Below, in pieces: positions 32,764-44,459 of a stretch of 64,000 bases of DNA. Below the pieces are notes generated by a model, which saw only the letters and a list, made by a program, of their open reading frames with translations, did not search any database and was not told the DNA's origin. Source of the stretch: Agrocybe praecox (lineage: Eukaryota > Basidiomycota > Agaricomycetes > Agaricales > Agrocybaceae). Each line of letters starts with the position of its first letter. The stretch's first letter is position 1. The position numbers and the translations under genes were made by a program. The DNA lies in contig OZ024846.1 of NCBI GenBank assembly GCA_964017145.1, positions 3,534,001 to 3,598,000 on the forward strand, given 5' to 3'.

Positions 32764-34259
32764 TATCGATTACTCGACCATATAGATATCGGTACGGAGG
32801 GAGACCTATATCGACAATGTCTTATCCAGTTTCTGAGAGATCCCAAACGGTCAGGGGCGTATGTTCTAGGAGCTGACGCATACACGACAACGACCTTGTT
32901 TTTTATCCATCAACTTGAACCAATAAAATGGATGGACAATCAAGCCCAGTGAAAACCGGTTCTGAGCTGGTCCGATTTGGTCTGAGTAATCCGATACCTT
33001 ACGCTCTTTCGGACAAACTCATACCGAATCGGTCACTTTTATCCCATTTCTGAGGATATCCGAATCTCTTTTTTCAATCTGATCAACAAAATCTGTGCCC
33101 TTCTGGCTCGTTCTGTTACTGTCTGGTAGTTTATGTATCTATATGTATCTAATACCAATGTCTCGTATGACCTATATATATAATTTATTCCAGTTATGAT
33201 AGTAGATACACTTTGAGCGAGGCATATACGTCTATATACATTTATGGGAACTTTAAAATTGCATTTCAGGTCGGCCCTGTAATGAAGAAACTGATACTAA
33301 GTCTCGTACCTGCAAGGCTGAATTCCGGATATCTGTGTCTTGATTAATGGGCGTACTCTGGGAGCCCCGTTAAGAACTGCAAATTGTACATTAAAAACAC
33401 ATTCACCGCAATAAATTTGAAGAATACCATCAAGTCATATCGCATACGGCCTAAATCAGGCGCATACATGTCCTAAAAGAAGGAATGGGCAAATCTAGAA
33501 TGAATTTTGGGCGCATATATCAAGTTTAAACAAAAATGCGTACCTCGAAAGCACGTAAAATGTAATGCGCTCCGTTTTCGACGCATATATGCGCTGCAGA
33601 AAGGCCAAATAGGTTGATATGATACAAGCGATGTCAATAGAAATAGATTTATAACACAGAAATCGTACTCACCAGCTAAAACAACGGTGCTCTCTCTTCA
33701 TAGGGCACAAATCGGAATTACACTGCGGATTTGCACTGCCGGGCTATGCCAGGAACTTGTCGTCTGCCCTAGTGATGCCAGCCTAGAAATCTCTTATGGC
33801 GAGCCCAGCTGTGTCTTCAGCTGTTCTCCTCGAGCAATGGCGCAGACTCGGTGGTGGTGGTAAGGAAGAAAGGTGGGTAAACAATGCGGACACTCACTGT
33901 GACGATAAAACCCCGTTTGCGTCACGCAAAGGAAAAAGGAAAATCTGTCACTGTTAGTCCTCTCATCGAGACTTTGAATTTTCCAAGAATTTTGTGTTGA
34001 GCTTCTTTTTGGTTCTTCGCGTCTATAAATAATTCTGGTCGATGAGTCATTCGATGATATCTGAGGTGACTCGGAGAGTAGCGGATATACCCGGTACATG
34101 CCATATATCTGGCTCAGAACCGGACATGCTCAGAACCGGTTTTCACTGGGAATCAAGGACCATCTGACGAAGATTGGCTTGACGTTGGGCTTATGCTCAA
34201 CAATGGAACCTGGAGACCCCAAGACTACCTAAGGAAGAGAGGGGCCAGCCCAGATAAAG
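32764..34259 (+). pseudogene. relic of a fifth NLR-like gene (C-terminal exon only), split by a transposon
   Basis: 32764-32944 encodes LYRQCLIQFLRDPKRSGAYV then LGADAYTTTTLFFIHQLEP, matching the C-terminal region of the NLR family (copy 3: FLQNADRSGRYALGADGY). It is interrupted at 32945. After the insert, and using one copy of the 7 bp target duplication, the frame continues at 34158 (GPSDEDWLDVGLMLNNGTW), matching the following segment of the paralogs. No ATPase part remains. Its 3' end runs directly into an antisense permease relic at about 34262. Confidence 0.75.
32945..34150. mobile_element. 1.2 kb non-autonomous TIR transposon in the NLR relic
   Basis: Perfect terminal inverted repeats of 23 bp begin CCCAGTGAAAACCGGTTCTG on both ends. 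A 7 bp direct repeat AATCAAG flanks it (32938-32944, 34151-34157). No transposase. The interior has no convincing gene; a minus-strand open frame at 33794-34099 lacks recognisable features. CAGTG-type ends recall hAT elements, but hAT duplications are normally 8 bp, so the superfamily is open. Confidence 0.88.
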
Positions 34260-34261
34260 GC

Positions 34262-36000
34262 ACACGGCCATCCATAGGATCCCAAACGAGAAAAGCGCGT
34301 CAATCACAGAGAGGGGGTACGCGATGACGTCAATCATGAAATGATACGCGTCCCTGGACGGAAATGCAAATATGACGATGAGTCATATGAATCGGTGTAG
34401 TGCAGAAACCTACGAGCGGGGCATTGAAAAGTCGGTTGGGCCCGAAGAAGCGGAGAAGGGAGGACTATATGAAGAGATGCGACGGAGTGAAGACGAGGTG
34501 CAATACTTTATGAATGTGTGTGCGTGGACTATGGAGACAAGGACGAGGAGAACCGGCGTTCGTGATATTCGTGTTCGTGAAGGTGGTAATGGAGGTGGTC
34601 TTGTTCGCGTTCGTAGTGGTAGTGATAGTGGTGTTGACGAGGAAACAGCCGCGGCGGATGGGCGAACATGAGCGGAAGGATTGACGGCGTCGATATTGGA
34701 CATCGGATGCCAACGAGGACGGTGTGAGGGAAGGCAGGGACGACGACGCTGATGGATGGATGAATGGGGGCTAGAAGGATCATTCTTCTTCTCAACCCCC
34801 TAAACACACATCTCTTCCAGCTGTCGTCTCCAACTCACTGACCCTCCTCGACTCGTTACTCATACCCTCCAAGCGCTGGCCCAAATCACCCGATAAATCA
34901 CCCAACCAAAACACCGCCCATCTCCCCACCGTAATTGTCCAGTACATGAACTTTCCCATGGTATGTACCTTTCCTTCGGCAGGCTTCAAAAGTGGGCATA
35001 CGACCGAAAGACATTCCTAGCACCAAAGAATACCGCGAACGAGGAAACGGGCGAACGTATCGTGCTATTTTTGATTTGTTATTTTGAAGCACCGATGACG
35101 ACAATGGGTGGTGTTACATGATAGAGGTTTGGGATTGTACGAACAGGTCTAAGACAATCGCACAGCACATCTACATCCATCGAGCAACGACGCGGACGGA
35201 CATACGAACGAAAACAAAACCGAGAACATTCTCCAATCCCCGCAAACTGCCTAAACGCACAACTCCTCAACCCGTCCTCCCCAAAAGGGCGCCACGCCAT
35301 CCACAGAATCCCAAACGAGATAAGCGCATTAATCACGGAGAGGGGGTACAAGATGATGTTAGTCACGAAATTATACGCGTATCCGGTGCGTAGGGCAATT
35401 ATAACGATGGGGCGTATGAACGTGTGTAATGCGAGGCCTACGAGCGGGGCTTTGAATCACCGGTTGCGCCCAAAGAAGCGGAAGAAGGGGAGGACGCGTC
35501 CTCGTCTCTTGGTTTAGGCGGTCTTTGGAGAAAACCTGGAGGATAATTAATTCAGTGGTTGGGGTCACTCGGATCGTACGAGGGGAGGGGAAGAATCAAA
35601 GTTGCCAACGAGCTCGACGCAGATGGACGACGTCATCATTGGAGTTGGCGACGAGGGTTTTCTAAACACCACGGACCACCGAGGGCAGATGCTACCTACG
35701 CAACGCCCTCAACGTCTTCTAACCCAACCCCATCCAAAACAACAACGTCCAGACGTCCAAGGACGAAACGAAAAAACATCGAACAAAAGAAAAGAACTCA
35801 CCCAGTCCCAATCATAATTCGTCAATTCCGCACTAAACAGCCCACTGATCTATCTTCTCTCCGGCATACGCCCGCCTTCATCATCCCCATCCGTGTCGTA
35901 CCCCTCTTCAGAGTATCCTCTATCTGCGTATCGTTCGTGGCATCCGCGTCCGCGTAGAATTGTTTAACTTGGACGTTCTTCCTTTTGGAGTGGTCGTATG
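34262..36000 (-). pseudogene. decayed, rearranged permease copies (relic R2)
   Basis: Minus-strand pieces of the MUP1-like permease. About 35957-35800 is exon 1 (DTDGDDEGGRMPERR then a stop, ISGLFSA), with remains of intron 1. About 35530-35190 is exon 6 (VFSKDRLNQET, IILYPLSVINALISFGILWM), joined directly to the end of the protein (AWRPFGEDGLRSCAFRQFAG), so about 90 residues are deleted. 35040-34810 is another C-terminal piece (KPAEGKV, YWTITVGRWAVFWLGDLSG). 34460-34262 is a second exon 6 piece (RFFGPNRLFNAPLVG). At least two copies are merged here. Stops and frameshifts are present throughout. Confidence 0.7.
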
Positions 36001-36419
36001 AGTGGCCGGCCTTGGACTTGTGCGTGCGTGAGAGAGGTAACGCGTGTGAGCTATTTTTCGTTAGTTAAAGAGTTTGTTAGAAAGGGTATCGTTGTGGTCC
36101 ATTTGGAGAGCCTAGAGCGATTCGTGGTTGATGTTGGTTCTTGGGGAGTGGGCCATTACGACGAGTTGATGGAGTGCCAGATGGGAGAAGAGGGTGAATA
36201 GGAAAGGCGAAGATGGTTGGGCTTCCAGCCGGAAGAAGAGAGAGAAGCTGGGGAGGGAGGGCCGGTGAATTTTTGATGAGACGAGGACGGAACGACTGTG
36301 ACTGGAGGTAGGCAAGGCTAAGTGGCAGGTAGAAAGAGGGACCAGAGTGTCATTCCACTGAATATAATAACGTCAACAGTGTTAACGTTCAACGAGAGTG
36401 TGGAATCCTGAGTGGCGCC

Positions 36420-38140
36420 GAGCGGGTGGGGAGCAAGGGAATGAGATTATCAAAGGTTTTTCACTTCCGAGAGCGCATGCATGGCATTGGAGAAGGCGGT
36501 GGAAAACCAGATACTCTATGTGCATGGAGCTTGTCAGTGTACTTTTTGACGTTAAATAGGAGAACGGTGGAAAGGAAAAGAAGAGAGTAAAGTATGTGGA
36601 ACAAAAAAAAAAGCCTACTCACATTACAGTGCTTGTCCGTCCCCGAGCGAGGGGAGAATTTTGTCAATGTGAGCGAATGGCCCGCAAATATGTTACAACC
36701 TCGACAAGTACATAGCTGGAGTAATGAGAGAATTGAACGTACGAGGGGAATAAGCGAAAGTGAAACGGTAAATCAGAAAGCAAACCCCCTAACAACCAAA
36801 TATAGAAAAATTGCACAGCCGATATCGTGCCGTCTCCTGGCGGAGTCTTGTTGTGGCTGTCGGAGTTAGATTCAAATTCATCAACACCGACCGGCGATTA
36901 CAAGGTCCCTGCTGCGACAAGTTTTTTCATCAACAAACTAGGCCGCCTTTTCTCTATCTAATTCATCTCAATGCTCAAATTAGTCCATGTGCAGTGTATT
37001 CTCATTTCCATGACTCTCTGCTTGCTTAATTACTCGAATGTTCGCCATCAAACCCCGACTTGGAATACAATGTTCGGAACGTTCACTAGTAATCGGATAG
37101 TCCAGCCCCTATATTATGTTCCCCTGAGCCTATCGCTTTTTGTATCTGTATTCCTATCCACAATTTCATCTATATTTTATCCTTCATCAACTAAGCATAC
37201 TAGTTTTCTTTCTATTAGCCTTTCACCCTTGCTGTTCTCGTACTAGTCTCGGTGGTGCATCCGTTTCCTCATTGATCTCGGGATAGTTTTGCTTAATTAT
37301 TTAAACGTTTGCTGGCACCTCAGATAGTAAGTGTATCTGTCCATTATTGTGGTAAATTTCTGGAAATTTAACCCATTTCTAGCGCTTTAGGAATTAAGAA
37401 AATTCTGCATGGAATAATAGACTGACTCAAATTTTTAATACATCAGAAGCGGATGGGCTCTGCTGATGTTGGTAGTTGATGAAGAAAAAATGGGATTTAT
37501 AAGGCGGATTAATGCACATAGTACACAGGTGTGATAGTCAGACAGAAAAATAACTTGGGTTTCGACAACAAGAGGGGGAACAGATCAGATTTATTCAGTG
37601 CATGTATACCTACATACATATATGAAAAAAGGGGGGAATGATCAATATTCCGACGTCAGCATCCGCGTTTGATGTCCGTGGGGAGGTCGAAGGGTTAAGA
37701 CCGCCACTTCCGCTTATGTTGAGAATACACTGCAAGGGAGACGTGATTAGCATCATACGAGGAAAGGGGAAAGAGGGGTAAATCGAAGCTGGGAACGAGT
37801 AGGACGCAGATGGACGACGTCATAATTGGAGCTGACGCCGATGACGACTTCAAATACCACGGACTACCCTCGGAGCGTATCCAACGCTCTCGCCGACTTC
37901 CATCCAAAACCGGCGCACAAAACACACAAAAAAACCACGAAAACCACGAAAAAAAGCGAGGAAACCCACCTTTTCCCAATAATCCCATTAAACAACGCAC
38001 TAAACCTGCATCCTCTCGGGCGTACGTCTTCGCCATCTCCATCCGCACGTACAACATCTGCGCTGTACTCATACACATCTGTAGCACCCTTCCCCTTGCT
38101 GTAGACTCGATAGAAAAATCACTGAAACGAAGCAAAGAAA
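36420..38140 (-). pseudogene. decayed permease copy (relic R3)
   Basis: About 38110-37990 matches exon 1 on the minus strand (DVYEYSADVVRADGDGEDVR, then RPRG, FSALFNGIIGK), followed by the recognisable first intron (37990-37850; GTGGTTTT and 'ggatgg.agtcggc.ag' as in the intact gene). About 36500-36430 matches the start of exon 4 (GFSTAFSNAMHALSEV). 36600-36900 holds the ...tatatttggttgttaggg module shared with four other relics. 37030-37690 shows nothing recognisable. Confidence 0.6.
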
Positions 38141-38179
38141 AGTTTACATGTAATCCTTTAGAGAAGAAAATAGAATAAA

Positions 38180-39169
38180 GAGAACAAGCAGGATTTTAAC
38201 AAAGTCCGAATTGATCAGAGGAGCCAAACTTGAACTGAGTGGGAGACGACGACTGAAAGTAGAAGAAATCACGGGCTAAAAAGAGAATCGCAGACGTGGG
38301 TGTGTGGTGAATAACAGAAACCAAAGTTATCCAAGAAACTGAGCGACGAGCGCTCTCCAAGCGCCTTCTTAAATTGAATCGAAAATATACTGACTTGCCA
38401 GAAACAGACTAAGTAACACCAGCGTTTACAGTCCATTTACATCGTTGTTCATGCAATGTTTATCATATATTTTCTCCGCTGAATCGTTTTCTGCGTTTCT
38501 AACATGACGTCCATGCATTACAGTGATGGACTTGAGTGGAATAAAAGCAGATTCGCGTCCTTGGTCCTGCCAGCGCAGGTGCTCAATGCTAGTCACCGTT
38601 CACGTGATGCGTAACGCGTCGAGACTAGACGCTCGCCAGTCACGTTGAGCGCTAGTAGCCAGTACCCCTCAGTACATATCTCATTCGGCATAAACACGGC
38701 ATGGTAGGATACTCTTCTCAGAGCTGATAATAATCAATGCCAAGCTTTGCGCCATGTACCACATGTTCACATATGTAGCTCTGCGTGGCACAGCCATTTC
38801 ATGAAGCACCTTGTATCCTGCGCTTCCCTCGACGAATCCCTCAGCATGAAAGATTATCAAGGAGGAACAGCAGCAGTCCAAGCCATGATGCCCATGTGAG
38901 ATTAACGGAATGTAGGTTACTCACAATAAGGTCTCATCATTGCTGTATAATCAGCCTTCTAACTTTAGCTTCATTCAACATATTGAAGTCCAGAGGTTCA
39001 TGTACCTGTGCTGCATAGGAGCTACTAGCGTACATAGCTGGCAGTGCAATCAGTTTACACACATGCACTATCCGATGGAAGGGCTGTGCGAAGTAAACAT
39101 AACTCTTACAGTCCTTCAAATACCGCATTTCTTGATTGCTCGTTCTGTCTTTCCCACTTCCCTTCCCAT
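38180..39169. other. intergenic region upstream of NLR copy 2
   Basis: No supported gene. It presumably holds the promoter of the plus-strand NLR gene starting at 39170; no clear TATA box or upstream exon was found. Confidence 0.3.
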
Positions 39170-41776
39170 ATGGCGTATGAGGAAAATTCCAGCGCATATC
39201 CTCACTCAATGATATATGGTAGAAATGTGGCAGTATTGGGAGGGTCCTTCATCCAGCGTTCTGGAGGTGAAGGTCGCAAGGGTATGTCGTTAAACACAAC
39301 AACTTCTTCATTTAAAATAATTTGATTGCTTGTTATTAGATGCATTGGAAGTATTGATGAAAAACGTCGCTCACGCTGCGTTCCACAACTCTGGGGCTCG
39401 ATTCGATCCTCCTAAATGTCATCCAAACACACGAGTCGCCGTCCTAAAGAAAATCATGGATTGGATGCACCGCACAGATTGGGAAACATGGTATCGCTAC
39501 GTCATTTGGCTCACTGGAGCTGCTGGAGCAGGAAAATCTGCCATTGCACAAACCATTATCGAGCTATGCCTCGTCGAAGGCCTCGTTATTGCCAGCTTCT
39601 TTTTCTTCCGCTCGGATACCACAAGAAATCACGGGAAACCCCTCGTCGCCACTCTGGCGTACCAAATATTCTTCTCGATACCAAGCACACAGGCAGACAT
39701 TAGGAGCGCCATTGATAATGATCCTCTTATATTCACACGCAGCCTGGATCATCAATTCGACAGGCTGATTATTCAACCACTTCGTCATTTCTACGAACCC
39801 CTTGATACCTTGGATGAAGGATGCCGCCGGGTTATTGTCATTGATGGGCTGGACGAATGTGTGGATCGTGATAGCCAAAAGCAGATCTTGATGATGCTCC
39901 GCAATGCAATCCGCCAATACGAGCTTCCTGTAATCTTCCTTGTTGCCAGCCGCCCAGATTATACTATTAAAACAATCTTCGATTCAAAGGCAATGGACGG
40001 TGTATTCTTCCGATTATATCTTGATGAAAGCTTTGACCCAGACGAAGATATTCGTACATTCCTTAAGGACAGTTTCGACGACATCAAGTCCACCCATCCC
40101 TTTAAATCCCAAATCCCTGTGCCATGGCCAACCCCAGACGATATGGAGTCCATTGTTCGCAAATCCTCCGGGCAATTCATTTATGCTGCAACAGTCATTC
40201 GCTACATCCAGTCTATCCGGCACCAGCCTCACCACCGGCTAGAAGTTATTATGAATCTTCGCCCAGCGTGGGGCGACTTACCATTTTCACAGCTGGATGC
40301 ACTTTACACAATGATCCTTTCATCGGCGGAGGATATAGATAGGGTGTTATACGCACTCAGTCTATATTTCGACTGGAGAGTATTCGAAGGCAAAAATATT
40401 TGCGCATTCCTTTCACTTGAATACACAGAGCTTGAAATATTGTTCTGTGATCTCGCCGCCCTTGTTCTGGTTGAGTGCGATTCAGAAGCCAATACCAGTA
40501 AACTACGGATTCTGCATAAATCACTTGAAGACTTCCTTGAGGATCCCCAACGCTCCAAGGAATATTTCATTTCTCGTGAACACTACCTCGATAAACACAT
40601 CACTAATATTTTTCGTTTTGTAACTGTATGTGAGTATTTTTCACGTATCTCATTGCTGCACATTTAATGAAGCCCTGATTGTAGCCATCAGTCACAATAT
40701 GTTTGATGTATTTGACTCTATTCGCAATTATTTCATGAACCATTACTATAAGTGTAACAGCTCTGCTGAGCTCATGCAATGTGTCTCCTCATTTCCTCTT
40801 GAAAAGGTCTTTCGCGCGGTGATACACGAGAAATATTGCTTCCCGGCAGAGTTTATACTTTTCCTGTTGTTTGCTTTGCTCAAACGAATGGTATCGATTA
40901 ATATTTCCTTCCGCATTCACACATCACTAATTGGTACTCTAGGCAAGTCTTCATAGCCAATGGATTTTAATAGAAAAGACCCATCAAGAAGCTCTGGATA
41001 GGATATTTCTCAGCCAGATGCCTCTTTATCACAACGAAAGCGATCTTATGGCATTGTTATGCTTTGTATGCCACGCTGGCGAAAACATTTTGATCCCATG
41101 GGTATGTCTCTACGACGATGACCCCGGCGACGAAGATTACTACACTCATATATGGGACCACCGCCTCGATCCAAAGATTTCTGAGAACGATACCCTCAGA
41201 TTTTTGGTTTTGAACATCTCGGATGAAACGTTGGCATATCGAAATCGTGTTATTGGATTCCTACAGAATGCGGATAGATCTGGGAGGTATGTGTTGGGAG
41301 CTGACGAATATGCAATATCATCATTATCCGTCATCGAACGACTTCAACTGCTGGACTGGACCCTTGGAGAAAAGGTCTTTGACGAATGTGATATGGACCA
41401 CAAACTGATCTTCCGACAAGGATTATGGAGGTTGACTGTCTCAGCATTGGGACGGCGTAATGGCAATTGTTCCAAGAATTCTACCGTATCAGAGGTATTC
41501 TTTATATGTCTGGGTTATATGATTTTCTTCCTTCCTCGCTCCGCCAAGTCTGAATCCCTCATCCAACACTGTCAAAAAGAAACCTTCCTTACCGAGGAAG
41601 GAACGCGTCTCTTTCCAAGAAGGACTGTCCTTGTACGACGAGCAATGAAGGAATACTTGGAGCGCTGGAGGGGTAATGGAACATCGGGAGAAGGTCATGG
41701 CAACCGTCTCTTGCCACAAAGGAATGCACTTTTACTCCAAGCAATGAAAGATTATATGGACCGTTTCAGGGGATAA
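39170..41776 (+). CDS. NLR-like NACHT ATPase, copy 2 (intact)
   Basis: Exons 39170-39281, 39340-40629, 40685-40890, 40943-41776; introns of 58, 55 and 52 bp with GT-AG ends and phases 1/1/0, giving 813 residues and no stop. The N-terminal 37 residues contain GRNVAVLGGSFIQRSGGEGR. A linker (ARFDPPKCHPNTRVAVLKKI) follows. NACHT core: Walker A GAAGAGKS at 97-104, Walker B VIVIDGLDEC at about 202-211, VIFLVASRPD, then a winged-helix-like stretch (KSSGQFIYAATVIRYIQSIR). A helical middle segment (ALSLYFDWRVFEGKN..LEILFCDLAALVLVE) leads to a C-terminal region without WD40/ankyrin/TPR repeats: LLCFVCHAGENILIPW, GFLQNADRSGRYVLGADEY, IFFLPRSAKSESLIQHCQKE, RAMKEYLERW. Predicted cytosolic nucleotide-dependent switch; a role in non-self recognition or cell death is inferred. 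A run of AATAAA-like sites follows the stop. Confidence 0.9.
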
Positions 41777-42419
41777 AAATGCTCTTATGTATTTGATACA
41801 TATTTAGCCTATCAAATGAATGCTATATCTACGAAATAATAAAATATCAAACTTTCAAACTTGATCGCAATTAGTCATGAGTTTCACAAATACGTCCATG
41901 ATTTACCAGAATGGGGCACAACTTGAGACGATAACACAAGACGATAACACGCAACCAAAGGAAAGGGTTAGACGCTGCTAAACGCTCGTGCTGTGCATGC
42001 ACATGCGCACGAACATCCCTCCACTATTTATGTACATTTATGCGGAAGGGGTAGAGAGTTGAATCACAGGAGAAGGATAAGTATGTTAGGTAAAAGAAGG
42101 GAAAACAGAGGAAAGTCGGAGAGAATGAGAGAAGAAGGAGAATATCAGAGAGAAAACATTACGCATAATAAAAGCACGCGCCTGGACATGGACTTGGAAG
42201 CAGAAGGGGAAAGGGGCGAAAACAAGAAAAGACGCGAAAGAAAGAAAGCAAGAAAAGAGAGAGAGAGATAGCGGTATATAGACATACCGGTAGCGCAGGA
42301 TCAAACCCAAGCCGCGGTCCAAACAATATTGATCATTCGCATCATCCCTAAGTCCGATGGCGTATATCCTTGGTGTACACGATTGAACCAGCATGTGCGT
42401 GTGCTCCCGCTGAAGGATG
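41777..42419. other. intergenic, low complexity
   Basis: 3' flank of NLR copy 2 with polyadenylation-like aataataaaat near 41836, then A/G-rich sequence (42090-42270). No supported gene. Confidence 0.35.
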
Positions 42420-42890
42420 TGATAGTCCTAGTCCTAGCAGGAACGTGGGCAGAGCATCATATTAACATGGATAAGGGGATGATGCCTTCGCGTCCTAGTT
42501 CTTGGCTGACGCGGCCTTGTTAGGCAGGAAGTGGGGAGGAGGGGAGACGTACGATGCTCAACACATTCGCTAACGCGCTCACTGCAATGAACGCACGTAA
42601 TACACTCTCCGTCCCGGGTCCATACACATTCCTGAATAGCAAAGCAGCGATTAATCGACCGCTTTCTGTGATTTCTTCTTTTGTCGCACCTATATCACCA
42701 CATAGGTAAATTATCATAATAAATACGAGTTGCCATGAAACACATACCAGCAAAATAAGTGATATTCACCAACGGATACAACACCGTAACAGCCGCGATA
42801 CGCACAGTCCGCTTCGGCTTCTTGACTTCAGAGAGCGCATGGACTTTTCATCCGTTAGGAATGTTGTTGGTGATGACATTGTGAGTGCTT
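42420..42890 (-). pseudogene. chimeric permease relic (R4): N-terminus fused to exon 4
   Basis: The minus strand starts with the permease N-terminus (ATG 42879, MSSPTTFLTDEKSM) and passes within a few codons, out of frame, into exon 4 (ALSEVKKPKRTVRIA, PLVNITYFAG). Introns are still recognisable. Exon 5 follows at 42697-42557 (ATKEEITESGRLIAALLFRN, SALANVLSI, then GTACGT donor), then the first part of exon 6 (QGRVSQELGREGIIPLS). Exons 1 (rest), 2 and 3 are missing. The retained parts are well preserved, so this deletion is fairly recent. Confidence 0.75.
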
Positions 42891-43539
42891 GGGTTGGGTT
42901 GAGTAGGGTCATGGTCCACTTGTGGCCAGCGCTGAGCGTTGAATTCATTTTACTGCAGTGCCCGGAGGGCAGGATATGAACGTGAACGAAAAAAAGAACG
43001 AGCGGCAACTTGGCCAAATCACGAATGTTTAATTCGCATTGCAGTCATTCGAGTACTCAGGTACTCATCGATGGTCCCCAAGCCAGATGGTGTACGTCCT
43101 TGGTGGGCACACATATGTAACATTTGCTGAAAACGGACGATGGTGCCAATTGTGATGCCAGCTTCGTCTTAGCGATATTTGGAGAGACTCCGATAGTTCC
43201 ATAGACCCGGGTAGATAGGCAGGATAGAACCTAAGCAGAACATTTGAATATCGCATTCGAAGGAAGATGGATTTGGGAGGAGGAAAGATTGAAAATAATA
43301 GGCATAGGAGACGGCGCAAAGTGAGAAAGGAAAAGAAATCCCAAAGTCCCATCTATATATAACGGGAAGTGAATGAATGAACGAGCACGAGCACGGGTGG
43401 GCGCAAGAAGATAGAAAGGGAGGCGCGAAGAAAGAAAAGGGGAGAGGCAGGGAAAGAATAAAAAAGTCGATAAATAATTATATAGATCTTTTTCTCAGCG
43501 TTGGTGGGTTGTTGAGTGTTGACACTTGGAGACGAAGAC

Positions 43540-44400
43540 AAGGATGAACGTTTAGGGTTGATTTGAGGCGAACAACGAGCAGGGCCTAGTTGTTCGCGTT
43601 GGTCTTATCGGCTCGTGTTCGTCATGTTCGTCGCAGTCCCGGTCGCATTGATGTTATTAGTGGCATCGATGGAGTGGCCAAAAAGACAAAGCACGCGCGA
43701 GGAAGAACGCAGAAGTGTCAGTTATCCCGATTGAGTGATGTACCAATGTAAGCTTGGAGGATGAAGCTGAAGGCCAAGACGCCAATGACCAATGGACGGA
43801 CGGGGAAAATTGGAGAAGAGGGAGGAGCGAAGAGGCAGAAATAGTGAGTGGGGGTGTTGGCGAAAGTGATGAGAGCTATTGAACACCAAGCAGAGCAGTC
43901 GGGAATTCGAACGGGAAGGGAGTAGGCATGGGAGGGTTATATGATTAACGAGAAAGGCGTATCCGTCGTTGTCATCACACGTCCTGGTCAACGTGAACCA
44001 TTACGCGATCCAACCGGAGCCCCCCCATTCAGCCTTCCTCGAGTCCTGCTCCAAATCCCACTAAACATTGACTTCCTCAAGCCATCCTCGACTCATAATC
44101 CCCAAGAAGCTCGCACGCACGATGTCCGCGTCGTACTCGCCTGCGTATCCGTCGCCATCTGCGTAGACTGACTCCATTTGCATGTCTTTCGTTCTTAATA
44201 GGCTTCTTGTCCTTGAGAGAGATGTGGTACGGGAGGGCTTTTCGTCCAGTAGGGATGTTGCTGGGGAGCTCAGTATGTGTGGTCGGTTAGTTTGGTTGAT
44301 GACTGAGGGCGAGAGGGACGGAAGGGAAGGGAAGAAAGGGAAAGCCAACAATGAAGTCGAGGAGCGTCCTAGGTCATCAAAGCAAAGTACCAAGGCGTCA
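43540..44400 (-). pseudogene. permease relic (R5), N-terminal part
   Basis: About 44270-44150 encodes SSPATSLLDEKPSRTTSLSR and ADGDGYAGEYDADIV, matching the permease N-terminus (MTSPTTSLTNET.., ADEYDADVL). The start codon position is CTG instead of ATG. The frame then loses similarity. 43550-43700 is one of the recurrent hydrophobic/Asn-Thr modules. No functional frame. Confidence 0.6.
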
Positions 44401-44459
44401 ACGAATGAAGACCCGCATGCGATGAGAGGGAGGGTCCGCGGAAGGGCAGGAAGAACCTA

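Noticed and set aside
38785..39018. Plus-strand frame upstream of NLR copy 2 as an extra exon
   Set aside because: Copies 2 and 3 start at equivalent ATG codons giving identical exon 1 lengths (112 bp); no paralog has such an upstream exon.
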